A program made the translations under genes and the position numbers. A DNA stretch of 12,172 nucleotides from JBOGZD01 sp050697155 (GTDB taxonomy: Bacteria; Actinomycetota; Thermoleophilia; Solirubrobacterales; 70-9), in contig JBOGZD010000088.1 in assembly GCA_050697155.1 (NCBI GenBank), positions 1-12,172 of the forward strand. The letters run 5' to 3'. Positions 1-6,781 of the stretch are shown here, piece after piece (position 1 is the stretch's first letter; every line of letters starts with the position of its first letter). The notes beneath the pieces were generated by a model. The model had not been told where the DNA came from. It was given only the letters and a program-made list of their open reading frames with translations, and did no database searches.

Positions 1-1104
1 ACGGCGGCCCTCTGGCTGCTGCTCTTCCGCGACGGCTCGGGTGGCGGCGAGGGCGAGCGCGAGCGCGGCCGCGGCGTCTCCGAGCCGGTCGCGGCCCTGG
101 TCGAGGAGCTGACGGTCGAGGAGCGGGTCGATCAGGTCCTGCTGCTCGGCTTCGAGGGCACGGACGCGACCGCGCCGTTCTTCGACCAGGTGGGATCGCG
201 CCAACTCGGCGGGGCGCTGATCGCAGCCCGCAACTGGCTGGACGCCGACCAGGGCACCCTGCTTGCCGGTGAGCTGCGGGCGGTGGGCCTCGCCGGCGGT
301 CGGATCCCGCCGTTGATCGTCGCCTCGCAGGAGGGTGGCCGCTACCGCTCCCTGGCCGGCCTGCCACCCGAGCAGACCGAGCTCGAGATCGGCGACGCGG
401 GCTCGATCCCTGGAACGGAGGCCTGGGCGGCCGACGCCGCCGGCGCCCTGCGCGCGGCGGGGATCGACCTCAACCTCTTCCCGGTCGCCGACGTGGCCAC
501 CCTCGACAGCCCGATCGCCGACCGCGCCTTCTCCGATGACCCGGCGATCGCCGCGCAGATGACGGCGGCGGCGGTGCGCGGCTGCCGCGCCGGCGGCACC
601 GCCTGCGCCGCGCTTCACTTCCCGGGACTCGGCGCGGCCTCGCAGGACACCAACCGGGGCCCTGCGACGGTCAGCCTCGACGCGGCCTCGCTCGCCGACC
701 GCGACCTGCTGGCGTTTCGGGCCGCGTTCGCCGAGCGGGTGCCCGCGGTGGTGGTCTCGCTCGCGTTCTATGCCGCGTACGACCCGGTCACTCCCGGGGC
801 GCTCGCCGAGGCGGTGGCCACCGACCTGCTGCGCGATCAGCTGCGCTACGACGGCGTCGCGATCACCGACGACCTCGGCGCCGGCGCGGTGCGCTCCGGG
901 CATGAGGTGCGCGAGGCCGCGGTGCTGGCGCTCGGCGCCGGCACCGACCTGGTCCAGGTCTCCTCTCCGGCCGACCAGGCCGGGGTGCGGGAGGCGCTGA
1001 TCGAGGCGGTGGCCAATGGGCGCCTTGCCGAAGGGCGACTCGCCGAGGCGGCGGGAAGGGTGCTCGAGCTCAAGCGAGCCCAGGGCCTGCTCCGCCTGCC
1101 CTAA
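1..1104 (+). CDS. Glycoside hydrolase family 3 N-terminal domain protein (NagZ-like), 5' end outside window
   Basis: The frame is open from base 1, so the true start lies upstream; the GTG at 190 is internal to the domain. The first visible residues (ALWLLLF) look like the end of a membrane helix or signal anchor, followed by an acidic/Arg linker and the GH3 opening LTVEERVDQVLLLGF. GH3 landmarks, counted from base 1: SQEGGR (109-114), LHFPGLG (205-211) and ITDDLGAGAV, with the nucleophile-type Asp at residue 290 (868-870). NagZ-type enzymes cleave beta-N-acetylhexosamine linkages, for example in peptidoglycan turnover. Three positions usual in NagZ differ: the Asp before QEGG is Ser, the Lys of KHFPG is Leu, and the His of the downstream Asp-x-His dyad is Asn (QDTNRG). 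The fold is clear; the exact activity and substrate are not. The gene ends 19 nt before the next one, on the same strand. Confidence 0.85.
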   Translation, partial: TAALWLLLFRDGSGGGEGERERGRGVSEPVAALVEELTVEERVDQVLLLGFEGTDATAPFFDQVGSRQLGGALIAARNWLDADQGTLLAGELRAVGLAGGRIPPLIVASQEGGRYRSLAGLPPEQTELEIGDAGSIPGTEAWAADAAGALRAAGIDLNLFPVADVATLDSPIADRAFSDDPAIAAQMTAAAVRGCRAGGTACAALHFPGLGAASQDTNRGPATVSLDAASLADRDLLAFRAAFAERVPAVVVSLAFYAAYDPVTPGALAEAVATDLLRDQLRYDGVAITDDLGAGAVRSGHEVREAAVLALGAGTDLVQVSSPADQAGVREALIEAVANGRLAEGRLAEAAGRVLELKRAQGLLRLP

Positions 1105-1123
1105 CTTCACCGATACTGCGGGC

Positions 1124-2791
1124 GTGGCCGCTTCACGCAATCCGCTGCTGATCGCCGCGCTTGGCAATCCCGCGCTCGGCGGCGCGCTCGAGGCCGACCT
1201 CGAACGCGTCTATGGCCCACGCGGGTTCAACTCCGCCAGGGTGAGCACCGGTCACGAGGCGATCGCGTTGCTCGAGGGCGCCCGGCGCGAGGGCAGGCCG
1301 GTGGCGGGGCTCGTGATCGATCAGGACATCACCCCGGTCCCCGCGAGCGACGTCATCAGCCGGGCCCGGCACCTGCACAACGAGGTCCGCGTCGTGCTGC
1401 TGATCGAGCACCACGGCATGAAGCGCGCCCTGGCGGCCATGGACCAGGGGGCGATCGACTACTTCTTCGTCAAGCCGCTCGCGCCCCACGACGAGCAGCT
1501 GTTCCCGGTGCTCACCGACCAGCTCGAGGAGTGGATGCGCCACGTCGAGGGCGCGAGCCGGGCGGTGCGGGTGGTCGGCACCCGGGCTCAGCGGACCCAC
1601 CCGGTCTGCGAGTTCCTCGCCCGCAACGACATTCAGTACCGCTTCCTCTCGGTCGACCGCGACGAGGTCGCGAAGCTGCTGCTCGGCGGCGACCGGCCGG
1701 ACCCCGAGGACCTTCCCCTGGTGGTACTCGCCGAGGGACGCCGGCTTGCGAATCCGTCGACCGCCGAGCTCGCGCAGGCGCTGGGCCTGCACACCAGCCC
1801 AAGCCACGAGAGCTACGACCTGGTCGTGATCGGCGCCGGGCCCGCCGGCCTCGCGGCGTCGGTCTACGCCGCCTCCGAGGGGCTGCGCACGGTGCTGGTC
1901 GAGCGCGACTCGCCCGGCGGCCAGGCCGGGCAGAGCTCGCGGATCGAGAACTACCTCGGGTTCCCCGCCGGCCTTCGCGGCCGCGAGCTAGCCCAGCGGG
2001 CGCTGATCCAGGCGCACAAGTTCGAGGCCGAGATCGTGCGCCCGTGCGAGGCGACGGCGATCGCCTGCGTGGGTGGTCGCCAGACGGTGGAGCTCGCGAG
2101 CGGAGAGCAACTCGCCGCCGCATGCACCCTGATCTCCTGCGGCGTTGACTACCGTCGGCTGAGCCAGCCGAGCCTCGAGCGGCTCACGGGACGCGGCATC
2201 TTCTACGGCGCCGGGGTCACCGATGCTCGCGACCATGAGGGCGAGCGGGTCGTCGTGGTCGGCGGCGCGAACTCGGCCGGCCAGGCCGCGCTGCATTTCG
2301 CCGAGCGCGCCGAGGAGGTGCTGCTGGTGGCCCGGTGCGTATCGCTGCGTGATCGGATGTCGCAGTACCTGGTCGATCGGATCGAGCGTCAGGAGCGGAT
2401 CTCGATCCGCACCGAGACCGTGATCGCCGAGGCGCACGGCGAGGAACGCCTCGAAGCGGTGTCGCTCGCGCGCTCCCAGAATGGCCTGACCGAGGAGCTC
2501 GCGGCCGATGCGCTGTTCGCCTTCATCGGCGCGGAGCCGCGCACCGCATGGCTCGAGGACACGATCGAACGCGACGAGCGAGGATTCATCCTCACCGGTC
2601 GCGATCTCGCGCTGACCGGCGCCCGGGCGGAGGGCTGGGAGCCCGGACGTGACCCGCTGCCGCTCGAGACCAGCCGCCCGGGGGTCTTCGCCGCCGGCGA
2701 CGTGCGCCACGGCTCGATCAAGCGCGTCGCCGCGGCCGTGGGCGAGGGCAGCATGGCGGTGCAGCTGATCCACCAGCACCTGGCGACGTAG
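1124..2791 (+). CDS. Fused receiver domain / thioredoxin-reductase-like FAD oxidoreductase
   Basis: This 555-aa protein is read from the GTG at 1124, the first plausible start after the GH3 stop. Residues ~8-140 form a CheY-like receiver (Asp66 in VIDQ, Lys117 in VKPL). Residues ~146-225 form a second small alpha/beta, glutaredoxin-like segment with only one Cys. Residues 231-555 form a class II pyridine nucleotide-disulfide reductase: GAGPAG FAD motif (237-242), SPGGQAG and RIENYLGFP, an NAD(P)H-site motif VVGGANSAG (~378-386), and a C-terminal FAD motif GVFAAGDVR (520-528). It resembles the actinobacterial family annotated as fused response regulator/thioredoxin-disulfide reductase. The CxxC expected after the central domain is absent (GIFYGAGVTDA, 358-368), so ordinary thioredoxin reduction is unlikely. 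The receiver also lacks the N-terminal acidic pair. No clear Shine-Dalgarno is visible; GATACT (1112-1117) six bases before the GTG could be the -10 of a leaderless transcript. Confidence 0.85.
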   Translation: MAASRNPLLIAALGNPALGGALEADLERVYGPRGFNSARVSTGHEAIALLEGARREGRPVAGLVIDQDITPVPASDVISRARHLHNEVRVVLLIEHHGMKRALAAMDQGAIDYFFVKPLAPHDEQLFPVLTDQLEEWMRHVEGASRAVRVVGTRAQRTHPVCEFLARNDIQYRFLSVDRDEVAKLLLGGDRPDPEDLPLVVLAEGRRLANPSTAELAQALGLHTSPSHESYDLVVIGAGPAGLAASVYAASEGLRTVLVERDSPGGQAGQSSRIENYLGFPAGLRGRELAQRALIQAHKFEAEIVRPCEATAIACVGGRQTVELASGEQLAAACTLISCGVDYRRLSQPSLERLTGRGIFYGAGVTDARDHEGERVVVVGGANSAGQAALHFAERAEEVLLVARCVSLRDRMSQYLVDRIERQERISIRTETVIAEAHGEERLEAVSLARSQNGLTEELAADALFAFIGAEPRTAWLEDTIERDERGFILTGRDLALTGARAEGWEPGRDPLPLETSRPGVFAAGDVRHGSIKRVAAAVGEGSMAVQLIHQHLAT

Positions 2792-2813
2792 TGACACGGC
2801 ACTAGGTCGCGGC

Positions 2814-2835
2814 ATGTGTGATCGACATCACACAT
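2814..2835. promoter_or_regulatory. Perfect 22-bp palindrome matching the CRP consensus
   Basis: Nine-base arms ATGTGTGAT and ATCACACAT flank the 4-nt spacer CGAC with no mismatch. Inside it, TGTGA-N6-TCACA (2817-2832) matches the CRP/FNR-superfamily consensus exactly. It lies in the only intergenic gap before the padR-MMPL unit, centred about 43 bp before the padR ATG. With a short leader that is close to the class II activator position. Alternatively it is a second operator for PadR itself, since it begins ATGT and ends ACAT as many PadR boxes do. Confidence 0.65.
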
Positions 2836-2836
2836 A

Positions 2837-2857
2837 GATATATCTGAGAGATATATC
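2837..2857. promoter_or_regulatory. Perfect 21-bp AT-rich palindrome, probable PadR operator
   Basis: Arms GATATATCT and AGATATATC pair without mismatch around the spacer GAG. The AT-rich block stands out in a GC-rich window and ends 10 bp before the padR start. The 3' arm contains a -10-like TATATC (2852-2857), which would place transcription only a few bases before the ATG, so a protein bound here would block the promoter. PadR repressors usually control their own operon from such dyads. The binding protein is inferred. Confidence 0.65.
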
Positions 2858-2867
2858 GTCCGCGCTC

Positions 2868-3431
2868 ATGGAGCTCAGCGCAACCGCCTACGTGATCCTC
2901 GGGATGCTCCGCCACGAGCCGCGCACGGGCTATGAGATCAAGCAGGTCGTCGACAAGTCGACCCGCTTCTTCTGGGCGGCGAGCTACGGCCAGATCTACC
3001 CGGAGCTGCGCAAGCTCGCCAAGGCGGGGCTGGTCGAGGGGGAGTCGAAGCCGACCGGCGGGCGAAAGCGCACCGTCTACAAGCTCACCGCGGCCGGCCG
3101 CAAGGAGCTCCGTCGATGGCTCGACGAGCCCCCGGAGGTGTTCGAGATGCGCGACGAGGGGCTGCTGAAGCTGTTCTTCGCCGACGCGGCGGAGCCCGGC
3201 ACGGCGGTCGAGATCATCGAGGCGCGCAAGCGCTTCCACGAGCAGAAGCTGGCCGCCCTGCGCGAGATCGAGCCGCTGGCGTCGCAGCAGCCCGATCCGT
3301 ACCCGTACCAGGTGTTGCGCTACGGGCTCGAGTTCAGCGAGTGGGTGATCGATGCGTGCGACCGCGCCCTCGCCGAGCTCGGCGAAGGCGCCGAGGCGAC
3401 AGCGAAGCGAAAGCGAAGGAGGGCTGCCTGA
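2868..3431 (+). CDS. PadR family transcriptional regulator
   Basis: This 187-aa protein has the PadR winged helix at residues 1-80 (start MELSATAYVILGMLRHEPRTGYEI, then YGQIYPELRKLAKAGLVEGE and KRTVYKLTAAGRKEL). It is followed by the alpha-helical C-terminal dimerisation region typical of the longer PadR subfamily (~90-175) and a Lys/Arg-rich tail. PadR proteins are ligand-responsive repressors, often of an adjacent exporter. Here the exporter start codon overlaps this stop (TGATG), so the two are co-transcribed and translationally coupled. No Shine-Dalgarno precedes the ATG, consistent with a very short leader. The palindromes immediately upstream suggest autoregulation. The ligand cannot be read from the sequence. 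Confidence 0.93.
   Translation: MELSATAYVILGMLRHEPRTGYEIKQVVDKSTRFFWAASYGQIYPELRKLAKAGLVEGESKPTGGRKRTVYKLTAAGRKELRRWLDEPPEVFEMRDEGLLKLFFADAAEPGTAVEIIEARKRFHEQKLAALREIEPLASQQPDPYPYQVLRYGLEFSEWVIDACDRALAELGEGAEATAKRKRRRAA
3416..3422 (+). promoter_or_regulatory. Strong Shine-Dalgarno fixing the MMPL start
   Basis: AAGGAGG lies inside the 3' end of padR, 8 nt before the ATG at 3431. It supports that start over earlier in-frame candidates and marks translational coupling. The surrounding 16 bases recur before ybaB. Confidence 0.8.
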
Positions 3432-5545
3432 TGTTGGACCGACTGGCGCGACTTGCCGATCGCAGCGGCCGGCGGGTGGTGATCCTCGCCGTCGTCTTCT
3501 TCGCCCTCGCGGGATTCGTCGGCGGCTCCGTCGTCGACCGGCTCGACCCCTACGGCGCCGAGGACCCCGACACCGAGAGCGTCCAGGCAAACGAGCGCCT
3601 CCAGGAAGCGGGCTTTCGCTCGCCCGGCGTCATCGTCCTGATCGAGGACGTCTCCGTGACCGAGCCCGTGGGCCGCGAGCGCGTGGACGAGGTGCGGGGG
3701 ATCGTCGAGTCGGAGTCCGATGCCGCCGAGGTGGCCGGCTTTGCCGATACGCGCTCGCGCGCGTTCGTCTCGGAGGACGGCGACGCCACTTACCTCTCAG
3801 TCGCGCTCGAGCCGACCGACGACAAGGAGTCCCAGGAGGCGGCCGAGCGGATCGAGGAATCGCTCGCCGGCGAGGAGGGGGTGTCCGTCGGCGGCGGCGC
3901 GCTCGCCGAGGCGCAGGTCAACGAGCAGGTCGAGAGCGACCTGCAACGCGCCGAGCTGATCGCCTTTCCCCTGCTCTTCCTGCTCTCGCTGCTCTTCTTC
4001 CGCAGCGTCGTGGCCGCGATGCTGCCGCTGCTCGTCGGCGCCCTGGCGATCGTCGGCACGTTCCTGATCCTGCGCGTGGCGAGTGAGCTCGGCTCCGTCT
4101 CGATCTTCGCCCTCAACCTGACCACCGGCCTGGGACTCGGGCTGGCGATCGACTACAGCCTGTTCATCGTCTCGCGCTACCGCGAGGAGATCGCCAAGGA
4201 CGGCCCCGGATTGGCCGCGATGCGGCGCACCCTGGCGACCGCCGGAAGGACGGTGCTGTTCTCGTCACTGACGGTGGCCGCCGCCCTCGCGTCGCTGCTC
4301 GTGTTCCCGCAGCGCTTCCTCTACTCGATGGGCCTGGGCGGCTCGATGGTGGCGTTGTTCGCCGCCGCCGTCGCGCTGATCGTGCTCCCGGCCGTGCTGA
4401 CGCTGCTCGGCCACCGGGTGAACTCGCTGGCGCCTAAGTTCCTCCAGCGCCGCGCCGAGCGCGACGCGCGCGCCGGCACCGCCGGCTTCTGGTATCGCCT
4501 CTCGCGCTTCGTCATGCGGCGCCCGCTGCGGATCGCGCTGATCAGCGCAGTGGCCCTGGTGGTCGCCGGCCTGCCGTTCCTGCGGCTCGAGTTCACCTCG
4601 GTCGACGCCCAGGTGCTGCCCTCGTCGGCGAGCGCGCGCCAGGTCGACGACGTCCTGCGCGCCGAGTTCCCACCCTTCCGCGACAGCCCGATTCGGCTCC
4701 TGGTCGAGGACACGAACGCGCGCGGGTTGTCGGAGGTGCGGGCCGACGTGGAGCGAGTGGACGGGATCGTCGCCGTCAACCCGACGCGGCGGCTGGAGAA
4801 CGGCAGCTTCGTCGTCGAGGCGGTAGCGAACGGGCCCTACATCGACCAGTCGGTTCGAGACACCACCGAGGCGGTCCGGGACCTCCCCGAGCCCGCCGGC
4901 GGCAACGTGCTGGTCACCGGCGCGACGGCCGAGTTCCTCGACTTCCAGCAGAGCCTCTCCGACCACCTGCCGCTGGTGATCGCGATCGTCGCGATCACGA
5001 CGCTGGTGATCCTGTTCCTGATGACCGGCTCGGTGGTGCTGCCCTTGAAGTCGCTGGTCATGAACGTGCTCAACCTGAGCGCCGTCTTCGGCCTGCTGGT
5101 GCTGATCTTCCAGGACGGCCGCTTCGAGGGCTTCCTCGACTACACGAGCCAGGGGGCGCTCGAGCAGACGATGCCGATCCTGCTGTTCGCGGTCGCCTTC
5201 GGCCTCTCGACCGACTACGCCGTGTTCCTGCTGTCGCGGATCAAGGAGGCGCGCGACTCGGGCGTCTCCGACTCCGAGTCGGTCGCGGTCGGCCTCGAGC
5301 GCACCGGGCGCATCGTCACCGCCGCCGCGGTCCTGTTCGCGATCGCGATCGGCGCCTTCGCCACCTCGGAGATCGTCTTCATCAAGCAGAACGGGATCGG
5401 CACCGCGCTCGCCGTGCTGATCGACGCCTCGATCATCCGCGCCCTGCTGGTGCCGTCCTTGATGGAGCTGCTCGGCAAGTGGAACTGGTGGGCGCCGCAG
5501 CCGCTTCGCCGCATCCACGCCCGGTTGGGGCTCAGCGAGGCTTAG
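3431..5545 (+). CDS. MMPL/RND family transporter
   Basis: This 704-aa integral membrane protein starts at the ATG overlapping the padR stop. It shows the duplicated MMPL/RND layout. Helix 1 (~15-33) is followed by an extracytoplasmic domain (~35-172) and a block of helices (~175-325). After a linker and a second first helix (~366-385) comes a second external domain (~387-508) and a final helix block (~512-675), about 12 segments in total. The proton-relay Asp-Tyr pairs are present in both halves: GLGLAIDYSLFIVSRYREE (D241, Y242) and FGLSTDYAVFLLSRIKE (D595, Y596). Members export lipids, siderophores or hydrophobic toxins using proton motive force. The size is that of short MMPLs, without the long C-terminal cytoplasmic tail of some mycobacterial ones. 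Pairing with PadR suggests an inducible efflux pump; its substrate is unknown. The stop codon overlaps the stop of the convergent small gene. Confidence 0.93.
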   Translation: MLDRLARLADRSGRRVVILAVVFFALAGFVGGSVVDRLDPYGAEDPDTESVQANERLQEAGFRSPGVIVLIEDVSVTEPVGRERVDEVRGIVESESDAAEVAGFADTRSRAFVSEDGDATYLSVALEPTDDKESQEAAERIEESLAGEEGVSVGGGALAEAQVNEQVESDLQRAELIAFPLLFLLSLLFFRSVVAAMLPLLVGALAIVGTFLILRVASELGSVSIFALNLTTGLGLGLAIDYSLFIVSRYREEIAKDGPGLAAMRRTLATAGRTVLFSSLTVAAALASLLVFPQRFLYSMGLGGSMVALFAAAVALIVLPAVLTLLGHRVNSLAPKFLQRRAERDARAGTAGFWYRLSRFVMRRPLRIALISAVALVVAGLPFLRLEFTSVDAQVLPSSASARQVDDVLRAEFPPFRDSPIRLLVEDTNARGLSEVRADVERVDGIVAVNPTRRLENGSFVVEAVANGPYIDQSVRDTTEAVRDLPEPAGGNVLVTGATAEFLDFQQSLSDHLPLVIAIVAITTLVILFLMTGSVVLPLKSLVMNVLNLSAVFGLLVLIFQDGRFEGFLDYTSQGALEQTMPILLFAVAFGLSTDYAVFLLSRIKEARDSGVSDSESVAVGLERTGRIVTAAAVLFAIAIGAFATSEIVFIKQNGIGTALAVLIDASIIRALLVPSLMELLGKWNWWAPQPLRRIHARLGLSEA

Positions 5546-5733
5546 CGCTCGTTGCCTCGCTTGAAGTTCCCAGTCGCGCGCTGCATCGCGCGCTGAGCCT
5601 CGGCGGGCGAGGCGCCGGAGACTCGTGCGAGAAACGCCCGCGCCGCGGAGCCGGCGAGCGTGGTCACCGTGCGGCCCCGCCAGGAGATGAACACCTTGCC
5701 GCCCTTCGTGGATCGGTAGGAGAAGTCGGTCAC
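5542..5733 (-). CDS. Conserved small protein of unknown function (63 aa), downstream of recR
   Basis: The start is GTG at 5733-5731, 11 nt after the recR stop, so it is probably read from the recR message. The sequence begins VTDFSYRSTKGGKVFISWRG and ends GNFKRGNER; the first half looks beta-rich and the second helical. I recall similar short actinobacterial hypotheticals (DFxYRxTKxGKVFISWxGRxVT ... TGNFKRGNE), which supports a real gene, but no function is known to me. It has no Cys, signal peptide or membrane segment. The frame stays open far upstream because it runs in a shadow frame through recR, so the natural start is judged from the protein pattern. Its TAA (5544-5542) overlaps the MMPL TAG tail to tail. 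Confidence 0.75.
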   Translation of the reverse strand: MTDFSYRSTKGGKVFISWRGRTVTTLAGSAARAFLARVSGASPAEAQRAMQRATGNFKRGNER

Positions 5734-5744
5734 TCCGGGAGCGC

Positions 5745-6344
5745 CTAGGCGCCGTCGAGCGAGCGGCGGCCGGCGAGCGCGCGGCCGAGGGTGACCTCGT
5801 CCGCGTGCTCGAGGTCGGCGCCGACCGGCAGGCCGCTGGCGAGGCGGGTGATCGTCACGCGTCCGCGCAAGAGCTCCGCGACGTGGTGGGCGGTGGCCTC
5901 GCCGGTGGTGGTCGGGTTGGTGGCGAGCACCACCTCGCTCACCTCGCCGCCGCCGACCCGCTCGACCAGCTCGGCGATCCGCAGGTCCTCGGGATCGATC
6001 CCGTCGATCGGCGAGAGCGCCCCGCCGAGCACGTGGTAGAGGCCGCGGTACTCGTGGGTGCGCTCGATCGGGATCACGTCGGCCGGCTGCTCGACGACGC
6101 AGATCAGCGAGCGGTCGCGGCGGGTGTCGGTGCAGACCTGGCAGCGCGGGCCCTCGGCGAGGTTGAAGCAGACCCCGCAGAGGCCGACCTTCTCCTTCAC
6201 CTCGCGGATCGAGTCGGCGAGCCCGGCCGCGTCCTCGTCCTCGGAGCGAAGGATGTGGAAGGCGAGCCGCTGCGCGGTCCGCTGCCCGATCCCGGGCAGC
6301 TTGGCCAGCTCCGAGACGAGCCGGTTGATCGGCTGCGGGTACAT
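5745..6344 (-). CDS. recR: Recombination protein RecR
   Basis: This 199-aa protein is normal RecR length. Residues 13-31 are the helix-hairpin-helix (LAKLPGIGQRTAQRLAFHIL). A zinc finger follows with C56, C59, C68 and C71 (CGVCFNLAEGPRCQVC), then the Toprim domain (LICVVEQPADVIPIERT, E85) and the C-terminal ATNPTTTGEATAHHVA motif (141-156). RecR acts with RecO and RecF to load RecA on SSB-coated gaps. It is third in the dnaX-ybaB-recR order conserved in many bacteria. Unlike the tight dnaX-ybaB junction, 86 nt separate ybaB and recR, and this gap holds a long hairpin ending 16 nt before the ATG. No good Shine-Dalgarno is visible. Confidence 0.97.
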   Translation of the reverse strand: MYPQPINRLVSELAKLPGIGQRTAQRLAFHILRSEDEDAAGLADSIREVKEKVGLCGVCFNLAEGPRCQVCTDTRRDRSLICVVEQPADVIPIERTHEYRGLYHVLGGALSPIDGIDPEDLRIAELVERVGGGEVSEVVLATNPTTTGEATAHHVAELLRGRVTITRLASGLPVGADLEHADEVTLGRALAGRRSLDGA

Positions 6345-6360
6345 CAGCGTTGCTGGGTGA

Positions 6361-6401
6361 TGTCCTGGTTGATGCTCGCGTGGCGAGCACCGGCCAGGAC
6401 A
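6361..6401. other. Long hairpin-forming inverted repeat in the ybaB-recR gap
   Basis: The outer arms TGTCCTGG (6361-6368) and CCAGGACA (6394-6401) are perfect. The inner arms TGCTCGC (6373-6379) and GCGAGCA (6383-6389) are perfect around a 3-nt loop. The 4x4 segments between them pair partly. No T-tract follows, so it is not a classic terminator. On the transcript strand it lies just upstream of recR. Confidence 0.7.
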
Positions 6402-6430
6402 GCGGCGGAGGACCGGGCCAAGGCTCGGGC

Positions 6431-6781
6431 CTAGAGCCCGGGGAGGCCGAGCCCGCCGGCCCCGCCGAGCCCGCCGGCGATCCCGCCCATCCGGCTCGCT
6501 GCCAGCTCCTGCGCCGAGCGGATCGCCTCGTTCACCGCGGCTGTGACCATGTCCTGGAGCATCTCGGCGTCCTCGGGGTCGATCGCGTCGGGGTCGATCG
6601 CGATCTCGAGCAGGCGCAGGTCGCCGCTCATCTTCACCTTCACCATCCCGCCCCCGGCGCTCGCCTCGACCACCTCATCCTTGAGCTTCTCCTGCGCCTC
6701 GCTCATCTCGGCCTGCATCTGCTGGACCTGCTTCATCATCGCGTTGAGGTCGAGCCCGCCCGGGCCCTTGGGCCGCGCCAT
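6431..6781 (-). CDS. ybaB: YbaB/EbfC family nucleoid-associated protein
   Basis: This 116-aa protein has the usual YbaB length and layout. Residues ~11-40 are the N-terminal helix (DLNAMMKQVQQMQAEMSEAQEKL). Residues 42-65 form the central sheet (ASAGGGMVKVKMSGDLRLLEIAIDP), and ~70-97 a C-terminal helix, followed by a Gly/Leu-rich tail. It is a small dimeric DNA-binding protein that coats the nucleoid. Its gene sits between dnaX and recR, as in many genomes. The ATG directly abuts the dnaX stop (TAGATG), and AAGGAGG (6793-6787) inside dnaX gives a 5-nt spacing, so it is translationally coupled to dnaX. Confidence 0.95.
   Translation of the reverse strand: MARPKGPGGLDLNAMMKQVQQMQAEMSEAQEKLKDEVVEASAGGGMVKVKMSGDLRLLEIAIDPDAIDPEDAEMLQDMVTAAVNEAIRSAQELAASRMGGIAGGLGGAGGLGLPGL

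Noticed and set aside
6424..6442. Stem CTCGGGC / GCCCGGG around the ybaB stop as a terminator
   Set aside because: It has one wobble, no T-tract, and recR continues downstream on the same strand; unconvincing.
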